Shown piece after piece: positions 34,174 to 42,982 of a stretch of 64,000 bases of DNA. The notes beneath the pieces were generated by a model. The model was given only the letters and a program-made list of their open reading frames with translations. It did no database searches and was not told where the DNA came from. A program made the translations under genes and the position numbers. Numbering within the stretch: the first letter of the stretch is position 1; every line of letters starts with the position of its first letter. Origin of the DNA: Desulfosudis oleivorans (lineage in GTDB: Bacteria; Desulfobacterota; Desulfobacteria; Desulfobacterales; SURF-7); assembly GCA_020723305.1 (NCBI GenBank), contig DYJC01000020.1, positions 1-64,000 of the forward strand. The letters run 5' to 3'.

Positions 34174-34509
34174 ATGGACAAAACACTTACACTTCAATCC
34201 AGCCTGGATAATGATCGCCTTCAATCCGCGGCTTTTCTGGCTAAAAGTTTATCAGACGCCAATCGGCTAAGGATATTACTGTTCATCAGTGATGGGAAAA
34301 AATCGGTTTCAACCATCGTTGAGGAACTTGATTTGTCCCAACCGCTGGTATCGCACCATTTAAAAGAGTTGAAACGCTCGCTTCTGGTCAAGGTGGAACG
34401 TGAGGGACCTTTTATATATTATGAGTTATCGGATTCGAGAATACTTACCGTTCTGCAGACTCTAAGTGACGTGGCGACAAACCTTTTGTCGGCGAGAAAG
34501 ACTTTTTAA
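34174..34509 (+). CDS. ArsR-family transcriptional regulator
   Basis: A 111-residue winged-helix repressor. Residues about 18-95 give the ArsR fold: LAKSLSDANRLRILLFISDG, the recognition helix SQPLVSHHLKELKRSLLV and the wing VEREGPFIYYEL. It has no cysteine at all, so it cannot use the thiolate metal sites or the persulfide-forming Cys pair (BigR/SqrR) of well-studied members. The signal may be sensed another way, or by a partner. It is the first gene of the selenoprotein cluster and 21 bases before the next gene. Confidence 0.87.
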   Translation: MDKTLTLQSSLDNDRLQSAAFLAKSLSDANRLRILLFISDGKKSVSTIVEELDLSQPLVSHHLKELKRSLLVKVEREGPFIYYELSDSRILTVLQTLSDVATNLLSARKTF

Positions 34510-34530
34510 TTTAACGGAGGCCAACACCTA

Positions 34531-34980
34531 ATGAATCAGCTTTTTGAAATTATTTCCCGTATGGCCCCTGAAAAGGCTCTGGCGGAAATTACAAAAATCC
34601 TCGGGAATCTTCTGGCTGACCTGGATAACGAGGCGCGTGAGCGTTTTATGATAAATCTGATCGGACAGTCTGAAGGCGACAAAGTAAGCAGCATGGTGCA
34701 TTTGTGACTGGCCGAATGCATGGGCGAAGGTGTCGACCCAACGACGATGTGTCAAAGCCTTGTGGATAAGGTCGCTCAATCCCGGCAACTTGCGGCGATC
34801 GCCAATCCGGAACTGCTGGTGCTTTTTGAGGACTGGCTTGAAGAGATTGAAGAAGAGGTCATCTCTTTTATCGTAAAAAACGGTGATGCGGATGCGGATG
34901 AGCTTGCCCGGAATCTTGGACTATCCAGAAGGGGCGCTACGTTTATCCTGTCAAAATTGAAACGAGAAGGAAAAATATAG
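34531..34980 (+). CDS. Predicted selenoprotein (in-frame UGA at codon 59), unknown family
   Basis: ATG 34531 (GGAGG upstream) opens a frame that meets TGA at 34705-34707 and continues unbroken in the same frame to 34980, giving 149 residues with Sec at 59. The join reads SSMVHL-U-LAECMGEG, so Sec precedes a Cys by four residues. The C-terminal 60 residues (DADADELARNLGLSRRG, then ATFILSKLKREGKI) look like a winged-helix DNA-binding tail. The N-terminal half is helical. A hairpin at 34721-34740 meets the bacterial SECIS rule. A simple nonsense mutation is the alternative, but codon structure on both sides is intact. It may be a redox- or metal-responsive regulator in an operon with TauE and rhodanese-DsbD genes. 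Confidence 0.68.
34721..34740 (+). promoter_or_regulatory. Candidate bacterial SECIS element for UGA 34705
   Basis: TGGG-CGA pairs with TCG-CCCA (one bulged A at 34736) around the loop AGGTG (34728-34732). The loop starts 20 bases after the UGA (allowed 16-37) and has G in its second position, both required by the published bSECIS model. The loop resembles the GGUCU loop of E. coli fdhF. Confidence 0.6.
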
Positions 34981-35053
34981 CCTATAGCCCGTTCCGGTTA
35001 CATATGAAGATCTGGTAGCTGCCATCAGAAAAAATAAATAGGGAGAAAACCGG

Positions 35054-35842
35054 ATGGATGTTCCTTTTCTTTTGACGCTTGTCATCCTCGGCCTTGGAGG
35101 AGGATTCCTATCTGGTTTGCTGGGGCTTGGCGGGGCGATTTTCATGATTCCGCTCCTTTTATATGTCCCGCCGATCCTTGGCGTTGGTCATCTGGATATG
35201 AAACAGGTCGCAGCGATCAGTATGGTTCAGGTGCTTGCAGCCTCGCTTTCCGGCATGATCGCTCATAATAAAAACAGATTCGTCAGCAAGTCGGTTCTCT
35301 TCTATATGGGAATCTGCAATGCAATCGGCAATCTTGCGGGTTCTTTTTTTTCTAAAGGCGTAAAAAGTTCGTTCCTGCTCGCTATTTTTGCGTCTATGGC
35401 TGTCATCGCCGCAGTCACCATGTTTATTCCAAAGCGTGAACAGGGCGAGGATTTTTCTCCTGATGAGATAAAATTCAATATACCGCTTGCAGCGGCTCTC
35501 AGTCTTGCAATCGGCAGTTTCGGAGGGATGGTCGGAGCGCCGGGCGCATTTATCTATATTCCGGTTATGATTTATCTGCTTGGTATTCCGACTCGTATAG
35601 TCATTGGTAGCAGTCTTGGGATTGTATTTATGGGTGCTTTGACAGGAACTATCGGGAAGATGGCCACAGGACAGATCATCTGGCCGTACGCCCTTGCGCT
35701 GGTTTTAGGGACAATTCCTGCTTCCCAAGTTGGCGCCCATGCCAGCAAAATAATGAACACCGGATATCTCAGGCTTGCCATCGCAGTGATTATTGCCCTG
35801 ACCGGGCTGAGAATGTGGTACCAAATTATTGAAGGGTATTGA
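35054..35842 (+). CDS. TauE/SafE-family sulfite/organosulfur exporter
   Basis: A 262-residue permease with about eight membrane helices in two repeats. Each repeat starts with the family's glycine-rich motif: GLGGGFLSGLLGLGGAIFMI and, in the second half, GSFGGMVGAPGAFIYIP. TauE/SafE proteins move sulfite, thiosulfate, sulfoacetate or related small anions across the inner membrane. In the same direction between the Sec protein and the rhodanese-DsbD fusion, it suggests transport of a sulfur (or selenium) compound. GGGAG precedes ATG 35054. Confidence 0.87.
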   Translation: MDVPFLLTLVILGLGGGFLSGLLGLGGAIFMIPLLLYVPPILGVGHLDMKQVAAISMVQVLAASLSGMIAHNKNRFVSKSVLFYMGICNAIGNLAGSFFSKGVKSSFLLAIFASMAVIAAVTMFIPKREQGEDFSPDEIKFNIPLAAALSLAIGSFGGMVGAPGAFIYIPVMIYLLGIPTRIVIGSSLGIVFMGALTGTIGKMATGQIIWPYALALVLGTIPASQVGAHASKIMNTGYLRLAIAVIIALTGLRMWYQIIEGY

Positions 35843-35897
35843 ACGGGTGCTGTCGAGCTCTATTCCGGAAAATAAAACAGGAGATAGGGGAAGAGAC

Positions 35898-37664
35898 ATG
35901 AAAAAGAAAGCATCATTTTTTCCGGCGATTGTGGCAGTGGTTATAACCGCTGCCTCCGTCTGGTATGTTCAGCGTCCCGCCGTACCAAAGCAAACCACAT
36001 GGGATGACGTGCAGGTGGAGGCCAGGGCCGGCGGTTATCGTATCATTACCACCGAAGATCTTGCCGATCTGTATCATAAGGCTCCTTCCGGTCTGCTGAT
36101 AGTGGATACCCGCCAGCCGTGGGAATACCGCACCGGGCATATTGATGGGGCGGTGAATTTTCCGATGGAACCTACGAGATGGGAGCGCTGGCGAAAGGTG
36201 TCTGGCCTGAAGAACTTTTTAGGACCGGATAAGAACCGCACTCTTGTGTTTTACTGAGCGGGCTTGACATGAGTCCGCAGCGACTCAGCGGCCCGTGTGG
36301 CCGTTACACTTGGTTACAAAAACGTCTATCGCGATCCCTATGGATTCCCCGAGTGGCAGAAGCAGGGGCTGCCTGTTGTCAGTGACCAGACAGACCGTTC
36401 CACATCTGCGGATGAAACGGCAAAGTCGATTGCCACTCACAACCTTCAGGGCTGGGCCATGATCTGGACGTTTCTGGGCATTTTTGCCGGTGGGCTGGCC
36501 TTGAACCTGACGCCGTGTGTTTATCCAATGATTCCCATCACCGTTTCGTTTTTCGGCGGGCGGGCAGCCCAGGAAAAACTGAGCCAGTTTAAACTGGTTC
36601 TCCATGGGCTCTGTTACCTGATAGGCCTTACCCTGACCAACTCAACCCTTGGCGTGGTGGCAGCCTTTACCGGTGGTTTAATGGGGGCGATGCTGCAAAA
36701 TCCTGTTGTGCTTGTCCTTGTCGCCGGTGTTCTGGTTCTGTTTGCTACCAGCCTTTTTGGTCTTTGGGAACTGCGCCTGCCCGGAGCCTTAAACCAGATG
36801 GCCGGTAAGTCCTACACTGGATATTTTGGAAGTTTGTTCATGGGGCTGACCATGGGTGTGGTGGCCGCGCCCTGCATCGGCCCCTTTGTGCTGGGTTTGC
36901 TCACATGGGTGGCCAGCGTGGGCAATCCGTGGCTCGGATTTCTGGTTTTTTTCACCCTGAGCCTTGGGCTGGGCATTCCTCTTTTTGTGTTGGCGCTTTT
37001 TTCCGGGCAACTCCAGCGGCTTCCCCGTGCCGGTGGATGGATGCTCTGGGTACGTATGCTTATGGGCTGGGTACTGGTGGGTATGGCGGCTTTCTTTATA
37101 CGTCCGATTCTACCGGACGCTGTAAGAATCTTCCTGACAGCCGGTGTCGCAGTGGCTGCCGGTTTGCATCTTGGGTGGATCGATAAAAATCAGGCGGGTT
37201 TCAGCGCGTTTCCATGGCTGAAAACCATTGTGGGCACAATGTGTCTGGCGCTTGCAACCTTCTGGGTCACCGTTTGGATCATGCAGGGACCGGGGATCGC
37301 CTGGCATTCCTATTCGGAAGAGGTTTTGAGGCAAGCTGTTGAGCAAAAGAAGCCGGTCATCATTGACTTTTATGCCGACTGGTGTACACCATGCCGTGAA
37401 TTGGAAGAAACCACCTTTCATAACCCTGTTGTGGTTCAGCAGGCGCAAATGGATTATATCATGATCAAGGTCAACGTAACCCAGAGCGGCAATGGTTTGA
37501 ATGAGCGCTTGTTGAAACAGTACAGCGTCAAGGGCGTACCCACGATCGTGTTTCTGGATGCATCGGGGAAAGAACGATCCGGTCTTCGTCTGGTGGATTT
37601 TCTGCCGCCCGATCAATTTCTGGGTCGTATGGCCAGCGTGAAAAAACACAGGCCAGAGCCATAA
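35898..37664 (+). CDS. Predicted double-Sec rhodanese-DsbD-thioredoxin fusion
   Basis: ATG 35898 starts a frame that continues through TGA at 36255 and 36270 to 37664, giving 588 residues with Sec at 120 and 125. Order: N-terminal anchor/signal helix (6-24); rhodanese domain (about 45-155, IVDTRQPWEYRTGHIDGAVN, then LVFY-U-AGLT-U-VRSDSA and GYKNVYRDPYGFPEW); DsbD/CcdA membrane domain (about 185-445, with redox Cys in LTPCVYP 207 and AAPCIGP 326); thioredoxin domain (about 465-588, WCTPC 496/499). In ordinary rhodaneses of this type the two UGA positions are Cys (FYCxGxxC), so UGA falls exactly on catalytic residues. Each UGA has a SECIS-like hairpin. Such a chain could carry reducing power from the cytoplasm to an exported selenium rhodanese. 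GGGGAAGAG precedes the ATG. Confidence 0.8.
36258..36295 (+). promoter_or_regulatory. Candidate bacterial SECIS element for UGA 36255
   Basis: TGAGTC (36270-36275) and GACTCA (36282-36287) form a perfect stem with loop CGCAGC. An outer stem CGGGC/GCCCG (36259-36263 with 36291-36295) extends it. The loop begins 18 bases after the UGA and has G in second position, satisfying the bSECIS rule. The second UGA lies in its stem. Confidence 0.65.
36287..36305 (+). promoter_or_regulatory. Candidate bacterial SECIS element for UGA 36270
   Basis: AGCGGCC (36287-36293) pairs with GGCCGTT (36299-36305), one G-U pair included, around loop CGTGT. The loop is 21 bases after the second UGA, with G at position two. 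It shares bases with the outer stem of the first hairpin, so the two would form alternately as ribosomes advance. Confidence 0.6.
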
Positions 37665-37715
37665 AAAAAAGGGAAGACATAACACGAACGATTATCAACA
37701 TCAGGATATCAGAAA

Positions 37716-38531
37716 ATGGAAAATGAATCGATTATACGTTTTGGGATTTTTGTTGGTGTGTTCGCCATCTTGGCCTTGTTGGAAATCCTTTCACCCCGAA
37801 GAATACTTACGACCGCAAAGCCACGTCGCTGGTTTATCAACCTGGTGATCTTGATCCTTAACCCCTTGATTGTGCGCCTTGTCTTTTCTATTTTGCCTGT
37901 TGGCATGGCCATACTATCTTCGGAACAGCACTGGGGACTGTTAAACAGCATAGACTTTCCCGATGAGCTCAAAATATTGGCCGGCGTGATCTTGCTTGAT
38001 CTGGTCATCTACCTTCAACATGTTCTGTTTCATGCGGTTCCAGCACTCTGGCGGTTGCATATGGTGCATCACGCGGACCTCGATTTCGACTTGACTACCG
38101 GGCTAAGGTTTCATCCCATTGAAATTCTTTTGTCTATGGGCATCAAGGTTTTAACCGTGTCCGCGCTTGGAACGCCTCCAATGGCCGTCCTTATTTTCGA
38201 GGTGGTTTTGAACGCCACGTCCATGTTCAATCACAGTAATATCCGCATCCTCGTTAAAATAGATCGAATTTTACGTCTTTTTATCGTAACACCGGATATG
38301 CATCGCGTCCATCACTCGGTGATCATCAACGAGACCAATAGTAACTATGGTTTCAGCTTACCCTGGTGGGATCGACTCTTTGGAACATATAAAGATCAGC
38401 CGGACAAAGGTCATACCGGCATGACGATTGGTCTGTCTCAGTTTCGGGACGAGCAAGGGTTGTCCCTGCCAAAGCTGTTGCTCCTTCCGTTCACAGGTGA
38501 TCCCGGTCGCGTGCCCATCAATCGGCGCTGA
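37716..38531 (+). CDS. Sterol desaturase / fatty acid hydroxylase superfamily membrane protein
   Basis: A 271-residue membrane di-iron protein. Four or five helices carry the histidine boxes of the family: HVLFH, HMVHH and, near the C-terminus, HRVHH. Such enzymes hydroxylate or desaturate lipids using O2, which is odd for a presumed strict anaerobe. It may serve under microoxic conditions or have another activity. It lies 51 bases after the selenoprotein fusion on the same strand and may be the last gene of that operon. Confidence 0.85.
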   Translation: MENESIIRFGIFVGVFAILALLEILSPRRILTTAKPRRWFINLVILILNPLIVRLVFSILPVGMAILSSEQHWGLLNSIDFPDELKILAGVILLDLVIYLQHVLFHAVPALWRLHMVHHADLDFDLTTGLRFHPIEILLSMGIKVLTVSALGTPPMAVLIFEVVLNATSMFNHSNIRILVKIDRILRLFIVTPDMHRVHHSVIINETNSNYGFSLPWWDRLFGTYKDQPDKGHTGMTIGLSQFRDEQGLSLPKLLLLPFTGDPGRVPINRR

Positions 38532-38577
38532 TCGAGCGGCATTTTCCATTTTAACCTGATTGGACCTAAATTCCGGA

Positions 38578-38988
38578 TTATCCGGCAGGCGAATAGGAAC
38601 AATACCCCGGCCTTGGCCCGATCTCTTCCGGATGTTTCCGGCATACGGTCGGCCGTTTTTCATATACCCGGCAGTTCCGGCCGGAGTCCAGGAAGATGCA
38701 GTCTCCCCGGCTGTTTTGTTCCAGCACAAAGATTTTGGTTTTGAAATGATAGCGCCGGATGATGCCCTCTTTTTTCAATCTCCGGATCAGGGTTTTGATG
38801 GAATGATCAACCTCCCATTCATCGGTCAGGCCAAGGCGGATCAGATCCGCCCCTGTCACTTCAACGATCAGCGTGCAGCATCCAGCCTGACAGTTCAGGC
38901 AAAGATCCGGATGATACCGTCGCCAGGTTTTGGGGTTTTCAATATTCATAACATGGGTAAACCAAAAAGTCCTTTTGGTAATGGTCAT
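38578..38988 (-). CDS. YkgJ-type Cys-cluster protein
   Basis: A 136-residue protein with the YkgJ (UPF0153) cysteine pattern: CLNCQAGCC near residue 30, then CIFLDSGRNCRVYEKRPTVC and a final Cys near GYCSY. The cysteines are thought to hold zinc or an iron-sulfur cluster. The function of the family is unsettled; several members act with lipid or flagellar modification. Start at 38988 is three bases after the CBS-protein stop, which suggests translational coupling; an internal ATG at 38949 is possible. Confidence 0.75.
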   Translation of the reverse strand: MTITKRTFWFTHVMNIENPKTWRRYHPDLCLNCQAGCCTLIVEVTGADLIRLGLTDEWEVDHSIKTLIRRLKKEGIIRRYHFKTKIFVLEQNSRGDCIFLDSGRNCRVYEKRPTVCRKHPEEIGPRPGYCSYSPAG

Positions 38989-38991
38989 TCA

Positions 38992-39546
38992 CTACAGTTT
39001 GCATTTTTTCATGGTGTGGAATATCGCGGCAAATACGTCTACCAGCCGGAGAATTCCGGTGATCTCATTATTTTTTAAAACCAGCAGAGACTGATGCTGT
39101 CCCATAACCAGAAAATGGATTGCCTGGTCGAGAGTGGTATCTTCATCGATAATTTCACCATCAGATGGGGTTGTCATAATTGTAGACACCTTGATATCCA
39201 TCGCTTTTTTACAGATTTGGGTCAGAGGCGTATCCCATAGTTTGTATTGTTCCATCATGGATTTAAAAAAATTTTTGGTAAAGCCATACCGGGCAGGACC
39301 GGATTGGGTCTGCATTTCACCGTATTTTGGTTCAAGCGCCCTTAGAACATCAAGCTGGCTCAGTTTGCCGACCAGTTTTTTATTATCGTCCAGAATCAGG
39401 ATGGCTCTGTGGGCATAACGATTTCGGTCAAAATCCAATTGGGCTTTTTCCAGTGCAATGACCGCTTCATACAAGGTCGCATCTTTGGATACGGTAGCGT
39501 ATTCTTCGATGGGTACCATGACATCTTTTACATGATATTCTATCAT
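38992..39546 (-). CDS. CBS-domain pair protein
   Basis: A 184-residue protein made only of two CBS domains (VKDVMVPIEEYATVSKDATL, then LVGKLSQLDVLRAL; and VSTIMTTPSDGEIIDEDTTL, then ITGILRLVDVFAAIF). A long insert with a FTKNFFKSMMEQYKLWDTPL stretch separates them. CBS pairs bind adenosine nucleotides and report energy state. No enzyme domain is attached, so it probably regulates a partner, possibly the YkgJ protein encoded directly downstream. Confidence 0.85.
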   Translation of the reverse strand: MIEYHVKDVMVPIEEYATVSKDATLYEAVIALEKAQLDFDRNRYAHRAILILDDNKKLVGKLSQLDVLRALEPKYGEMQTQSGPARYGFTKNFFKSMMEQYKLWDTPLTQICKKAMDIKVSTIMTTPSDGEIIDEDTTLDQAIHFLVMGQHQSLLVLKNNEITGILRLVDVFAAIFHTMKKCKL

Positions 39547-40147
39547 TTTATCCCCCTTTTATTCTGATTTTTCGTCTCTCGGACGCTTGTTTTCTGCGTT
39601 TTGTAAGGTTTGCAGAAGGAGTATAATTATCATGAGGGATGTAAAAGAGCAATATATTCATGTTGGAAAAGTTGAAGGTGACCGGCCTTCCGGTCATGCC
39701 CGGTGATCACTATGTTAGCAAACCGCCTGCATTGGCCTGTCTGAAATCATTACTCTCAAATTTCCCCTGGTTAAAAAATATCTTGACATTTGTTAGAATG
39801 TAGCAAAGATATATCGCAATTTCCTCAGTTGTATCCATTATGAGATTTGAGTGTTCGAAAAAAAAAGAAAAATACAAATGAGCACATCTTTAATCATAAT
39901 GTGTCCGTTGCCTTAAAAAATAATATATTGATTTTTTAATACATATATTATTCAGAATCGAGGTTGTACCCAAGCCTAAAAATAAAATCAGAATGCAGGA
40001 TCAATGAGAAACAATTGTTATCCGGAAACAAATGAATATCAAATCGTAGAATCAACGAAATTCGATTGTAACTAAATACTCATGTTTTTCCGGATGTGAA
40101 AGCGATAACCCAAAGATTATAATCGTTATGAACAGTGAGGGCGGATT
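39547..40147. other. 600-bp AT-rich intergenic region
   Basis: Divergent region before the CBS gene (minus) and the Ig-repeat gene (plus). It holds a perfect hairpin GACCGG-CCTT-CCGGTC (39680-39695), a TTGACA at about 39782, a TATAAT at 40118-40123 placed to give a start about 18 bases before ATG 40148, and GAGGGCGG as ribosome site. No coding frame or known RNA was recognised. Confidence 0.35.
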
Positions 40148-42331
40148 ATGAAAAAGAGAGGTATTGTTTTTTTATTTCTGATGACTGGTTTGCTGGTGAC
40201 CGCTTCATCTTCATTCGGAACCACCCTGTTTGGCCCAACAAGGTATGACCGGACTACCGGGGCTCCGAATGTTTATACAGATTCCTTTACAGCAACTGCG
40301 GGTGGAGGCAGGCTGGTGATTCGAAACGGAGATGCAGAAGATAAGCACCGTGTCACCAGTGCACTGATTTTTGTGAACGGAATCCAGCTGTTTGGACCAG
40401 ATGATTTCAAACAGAAAATACCGGTTCTGGAAGCACCCGTTGACCTGGCCGACACCAATGAACTGGTGGTGGAGCTTCGAAGCAAGCCAGGAACTTTTTT
40501 GACGATTGAAATTATGGGAGAGACAAATGGATTGCCTTTTGTCAGCATATCGGCTGATCCGTTGACCATTGAATGTGGAGCACCGTCTGAAAATAAGGAA
40601 ATAATCGTTGGTTGTTCCGGAGATTATACAACACTGACTTGGAACAGCACGAATGCGGAAACCTGTTTTATCGAACCGGATGTCGGGTACGTGGATCTGA
40701 ATGGTTCGGCTTCCATATGGATCGATCAGACAACCACATTTACGATCACAGCCACGGGTCCCGGCGGAACCGCAACCAAAGATGTTACCGTGACCGTGAT
40801 CTATCCTCCTCCAAGCTTGTGGGCAACCCTTGATCCGCCGGAAATCATGGTCGGCAATAAAAGCGTCCTGGAATGGGAATCGCAGATTGCGGATAAGTGC
40901 GTGATCGAGCCGGATATCGGAACAGTGAGTGTGAGCGGTTCCATGTATGTTTCTCCAACCCGGACAACAGAATATATGATTACAGCCACCGGCCCCGGCG
41001 GCACTACGGCCCAAAGTGTTACCCTGACGGTAAATTATCCCCCGCCGATTGTGAGTATGCAGGCTGATCCACCCACCCTGCAGGCCGGAGAATCCACCAC
41101 GCTCACATGGGATACCACATACGCGGATACCTGCATTATCGATCCGGAGGTAGGCAGCGTGCCAGTGGATGGATCAACAGTTGTCTTGCCGGCGAAAAAT
41201 ACCACATATACATTGACGGCAACGGGGCCGGGAGGAACAAGCACAGCCCAGACAACCGTTTATCTGAACCCAACGGTCACACTCAGCGCGGATCAGGCGG
41301 AAATCAAGATCGGTGCCCCGGTAGTTCTGACATGGCAATCCACTGATGCAACATCCTGGGTGATCGAGCCGGGAAATATTGTATGCGGGGAATCCAGCGG
41401 CTCCATCCAGGTGTTTCCTAACGAAACCACCCAATACTCCATTACCGCAACCAATGGCGGAGGCAGCACCGCCACGGCATCTGTTTTGGTCAAGGTGCAT
41501 AATCCCTTTACGGTTGAAATCACCTCCCCAATTGAAGGGGCTCTTGTGGGAAGGCCGGATGTCATGGTGGAAGGAACGATTCTCCATGCCGGGGGACTGG
41601 AAACCGGTGTTGTGGTTAACGGTGTTTTGGCAATGGTTTATGAAAACAAGTTTGTGGCAAATCATGTTCCGCTTCAGAATGCAGAGAAGACAATTGTCGT
41701 AACCGTAACCGATATTGAGGGCGCAACCGTAAAAAAAGCAATCTCCTTGAATTATCATCCAGCAAATGCTTATATCACCATGAAAGCGTTCCCGGCATCA
41801 GGCTTGACCTCTTTTGAAACCAGCCTTAAAATAGACGGAACCTTCACTATCCCCAATTCAACGGTTACAGATTCCGATCCAGGGGCTGTGGAATACCTGG
41901 AAACCGGAACCGAAGAATACAAGTCGCGAGTAACCGGCGGGGGGTTTTATTATTTTACTGCACATGTAACCGATGCTGAAAATAGGACCTATACGGATAC
42001 GGTTGCTGTTCTGGCTCAGGATCGAAACGATTTTGACGCATTTCTCAAAGCCAAGTGGGATGGAATGAGAACCGGGCTGAGAACAAAAGATGTAAATGCG
42101 GCAGTTCACCCTATTGCCGGCAGTAAAAAGGCAATGTACGAATACAATTTTAATCTGCTGATTGACCACCTGCCTGCAATCGAGGCGGAATTTCACGGCA
42201 TCACCCTGGTAAGCATGCAGGACGGGATCGTTGAATATGTTCTGGACAGCGAACAGGAGGGACAGCGATATTCCTTTTATGTTCTGTTTGTCAAGGATAC
42301 GGATGGGATCTGGCGAATCAGCTTCTTTTGA
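40148..42331 (+). CDS. Large secreted protein with four Ig-like repeats
   Basis: A 727-residue exported protein: signal peptide (1-24, ending SSFG), a short beta domain (25-125), then four Ig-like repeats of about 80 residues (about 130-455). Each repeat has an LTW..T.A..C.I(E/D)P pattern and ends in ITATGPGGT with proline-rich joints (YPPP). A glucodextranase/Big-type domain (about 457-545, ITSPIEGALVGRPDVMVEGT) and a PKD-like region follow, then a C-terminal NTF2-like domain (about 630-727, ending VKDTDGIWRISFF). Probably an adhesin or surface scaffold. It is followed within 20 bases by the tandem array genes, so may be cotranscribed. Confidence 0.75.
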   Translation: MKKRGIVFLFLMTGLLVTASSSFGTTLFGPTRYDRTTGAPNVYTDSFTATAGGGRLVIRNGDAEDKHRVTSALIFVNGIQLFGPDDFKQKIPVLEAPVDLADTNELVVELRSKPGTFLTIEIMGETNGLPFVSISADPLTIECGAPSENKEIIVGCSGDYTTLTWNSTNAETCFIEPDVGYVDLNGSASIWIDQTTTFTITATGPGGTATKDVTVTVIYPPPSLWATLDPPEIMVGNKSVLEWESQIADKCVIEPDIGTVSVSGSMYVSPTRTTEYMITATGPGGTTAQSVTLTVNYPPPIVSMQADPPTLQAGESTTLTWDTTYADTCIIDPEVGSVPVDGSTVVLPAKNTTYTLTATGPGGTSTAQTTVYLNPTVTLSADQAEIKIGAPVVLTWQSTDATSWVIEPGNIVCGESSGSIQVFPNETTQYSITATNGGGSTATASVLVKVHNPFTVEITSPIEGALVGRPDVMVEGTILHAGGLETGVVVNGVLAMVYENKFVANHVPLQNAEKTIVVTVTDIEGATVKKAISLNYHPANAYITMKAFPASGLTSFETSLKIDGTFTIPNSTVTDSDPGAVEYLETGTEEYKSRVTGGGFYYFTAHVTDAENRTYTDTVAVLAQDRNDFDAFLKAKWDGMRTGLRTKDVNAAVHPIAGSKKAMYEYNFNLLIDHLPAIEAEFHGITLVSMQDGIVEYVLDSEQEGQRYSFYVLFVKDTDGIWRISFF

Positions 42332-42348
42332 CAGGAGAGACCGCTTTT

Positions 42349-42972
42349 ATGAAAAAATTTGCCTTGATGATTCTGTTTTCTTTCGTGGTTGTATTTCTGT
42401 GCACTTCAAACTGCATGGCGTTCTGGCTGATTTATTACAAGTCCGGATACAAGGGCAGGATACTGGATGCAGAAACCAAGGAGCCCATCAAAGATGCGGT
42501 TGTGGTAGCGGTATACCACTATGAACCGATTATCTGCGGTCCGGCAGGCTGCAACGGCGGCGTGCAAAGTGTGAAAGAGACCCTGACCGATGAAAAAGGG
42601 GAGTTTTATCTTTATCCCTATTTTACGATTTTTAATCCATTTACGGTTATGGGGGATACAAGCTTCATTATTTATAAGCCAGGGTATGGGAGTCATCCAG
42701 GGAGCAGTATTAAACCAATTGATTATTTTGGAAACTATCCGGAGGAATTTTTTACCGAGGATATCGGAGAAAAAGGAGAGAAGCGGGTAAAGAGAAGTGC
42801 ACATCCGATTACATATGGGATCGTTGAGCTTCCAAGACGTAGTACGAGAGAGGAGAGGTTGAGAGCCCAACCGAGTACTCCCACAGATATAGGCGCTGAT
42901 GAGTTACCGTTTTTATTTAAGGCGATAAATGAAGAAAACAAAAGATTTGGAAGAGGGGAAGTAAAATATTAG
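42349..42972 (+). CDS. Secreted carboxypeptidase-regulatory-like protein, array copy A1
   Basis: A 207-residue secreted protein: signal peptide (1-23, ending CMA), then a transthyretin/CarboxypepD_reg-like domain (YKGRILDAETKEPIKDAVVV, ending with EKGEFYLYPY). A charged C-terminal segment (TREERLRAQPSTPTDIGADE) follows. AGGAGAG lies nine bases before ATG 42349. It is the first of three nearly identical copies, each followed by a gene B 5' end. Function unknown; relatives sit beside nuclease/phospholipase-like genes, so it may be an accessory or immunity-type partner of B. Confidence 0.72.
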   Translation: MKKFALMILFSFVVVFLCTSNCMAFWLIYYKSGYKGRILDAETKEPIKDAVVVAVYHYEPIICGPAGCNGGVQSVKETLTDEKGEFYLYPYFTIFNPFTVMGDTSFIIYKPGYGSHPGSSIKPIDYFGNYPEEFFTEDIGEKGEKRVKRSAHPITYGIVELPRRSTREERLRAQPSTPTDIGADELPFLFKAINEENKRFGRGEVKY

Positions 42973-42982
42973 GAGATAAAAT

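Noticed and set aside
34720-34980. Separate short gene starting at ATG 34720
   Set aside because: It is in the same frame as the gene from 34531, separated only by one TGA, and has no ribosome site of its own; read as the second half of a selenoprotein.
36297-37664. Independent DsbD gene starting at GTG 36297
   Set aside because: The frame is continuous with the rhodanese gene apart from two TGA codons. The first 20 residues after the GTG are the end of a rhodanese domain, which would make no sense as an N-terminus.
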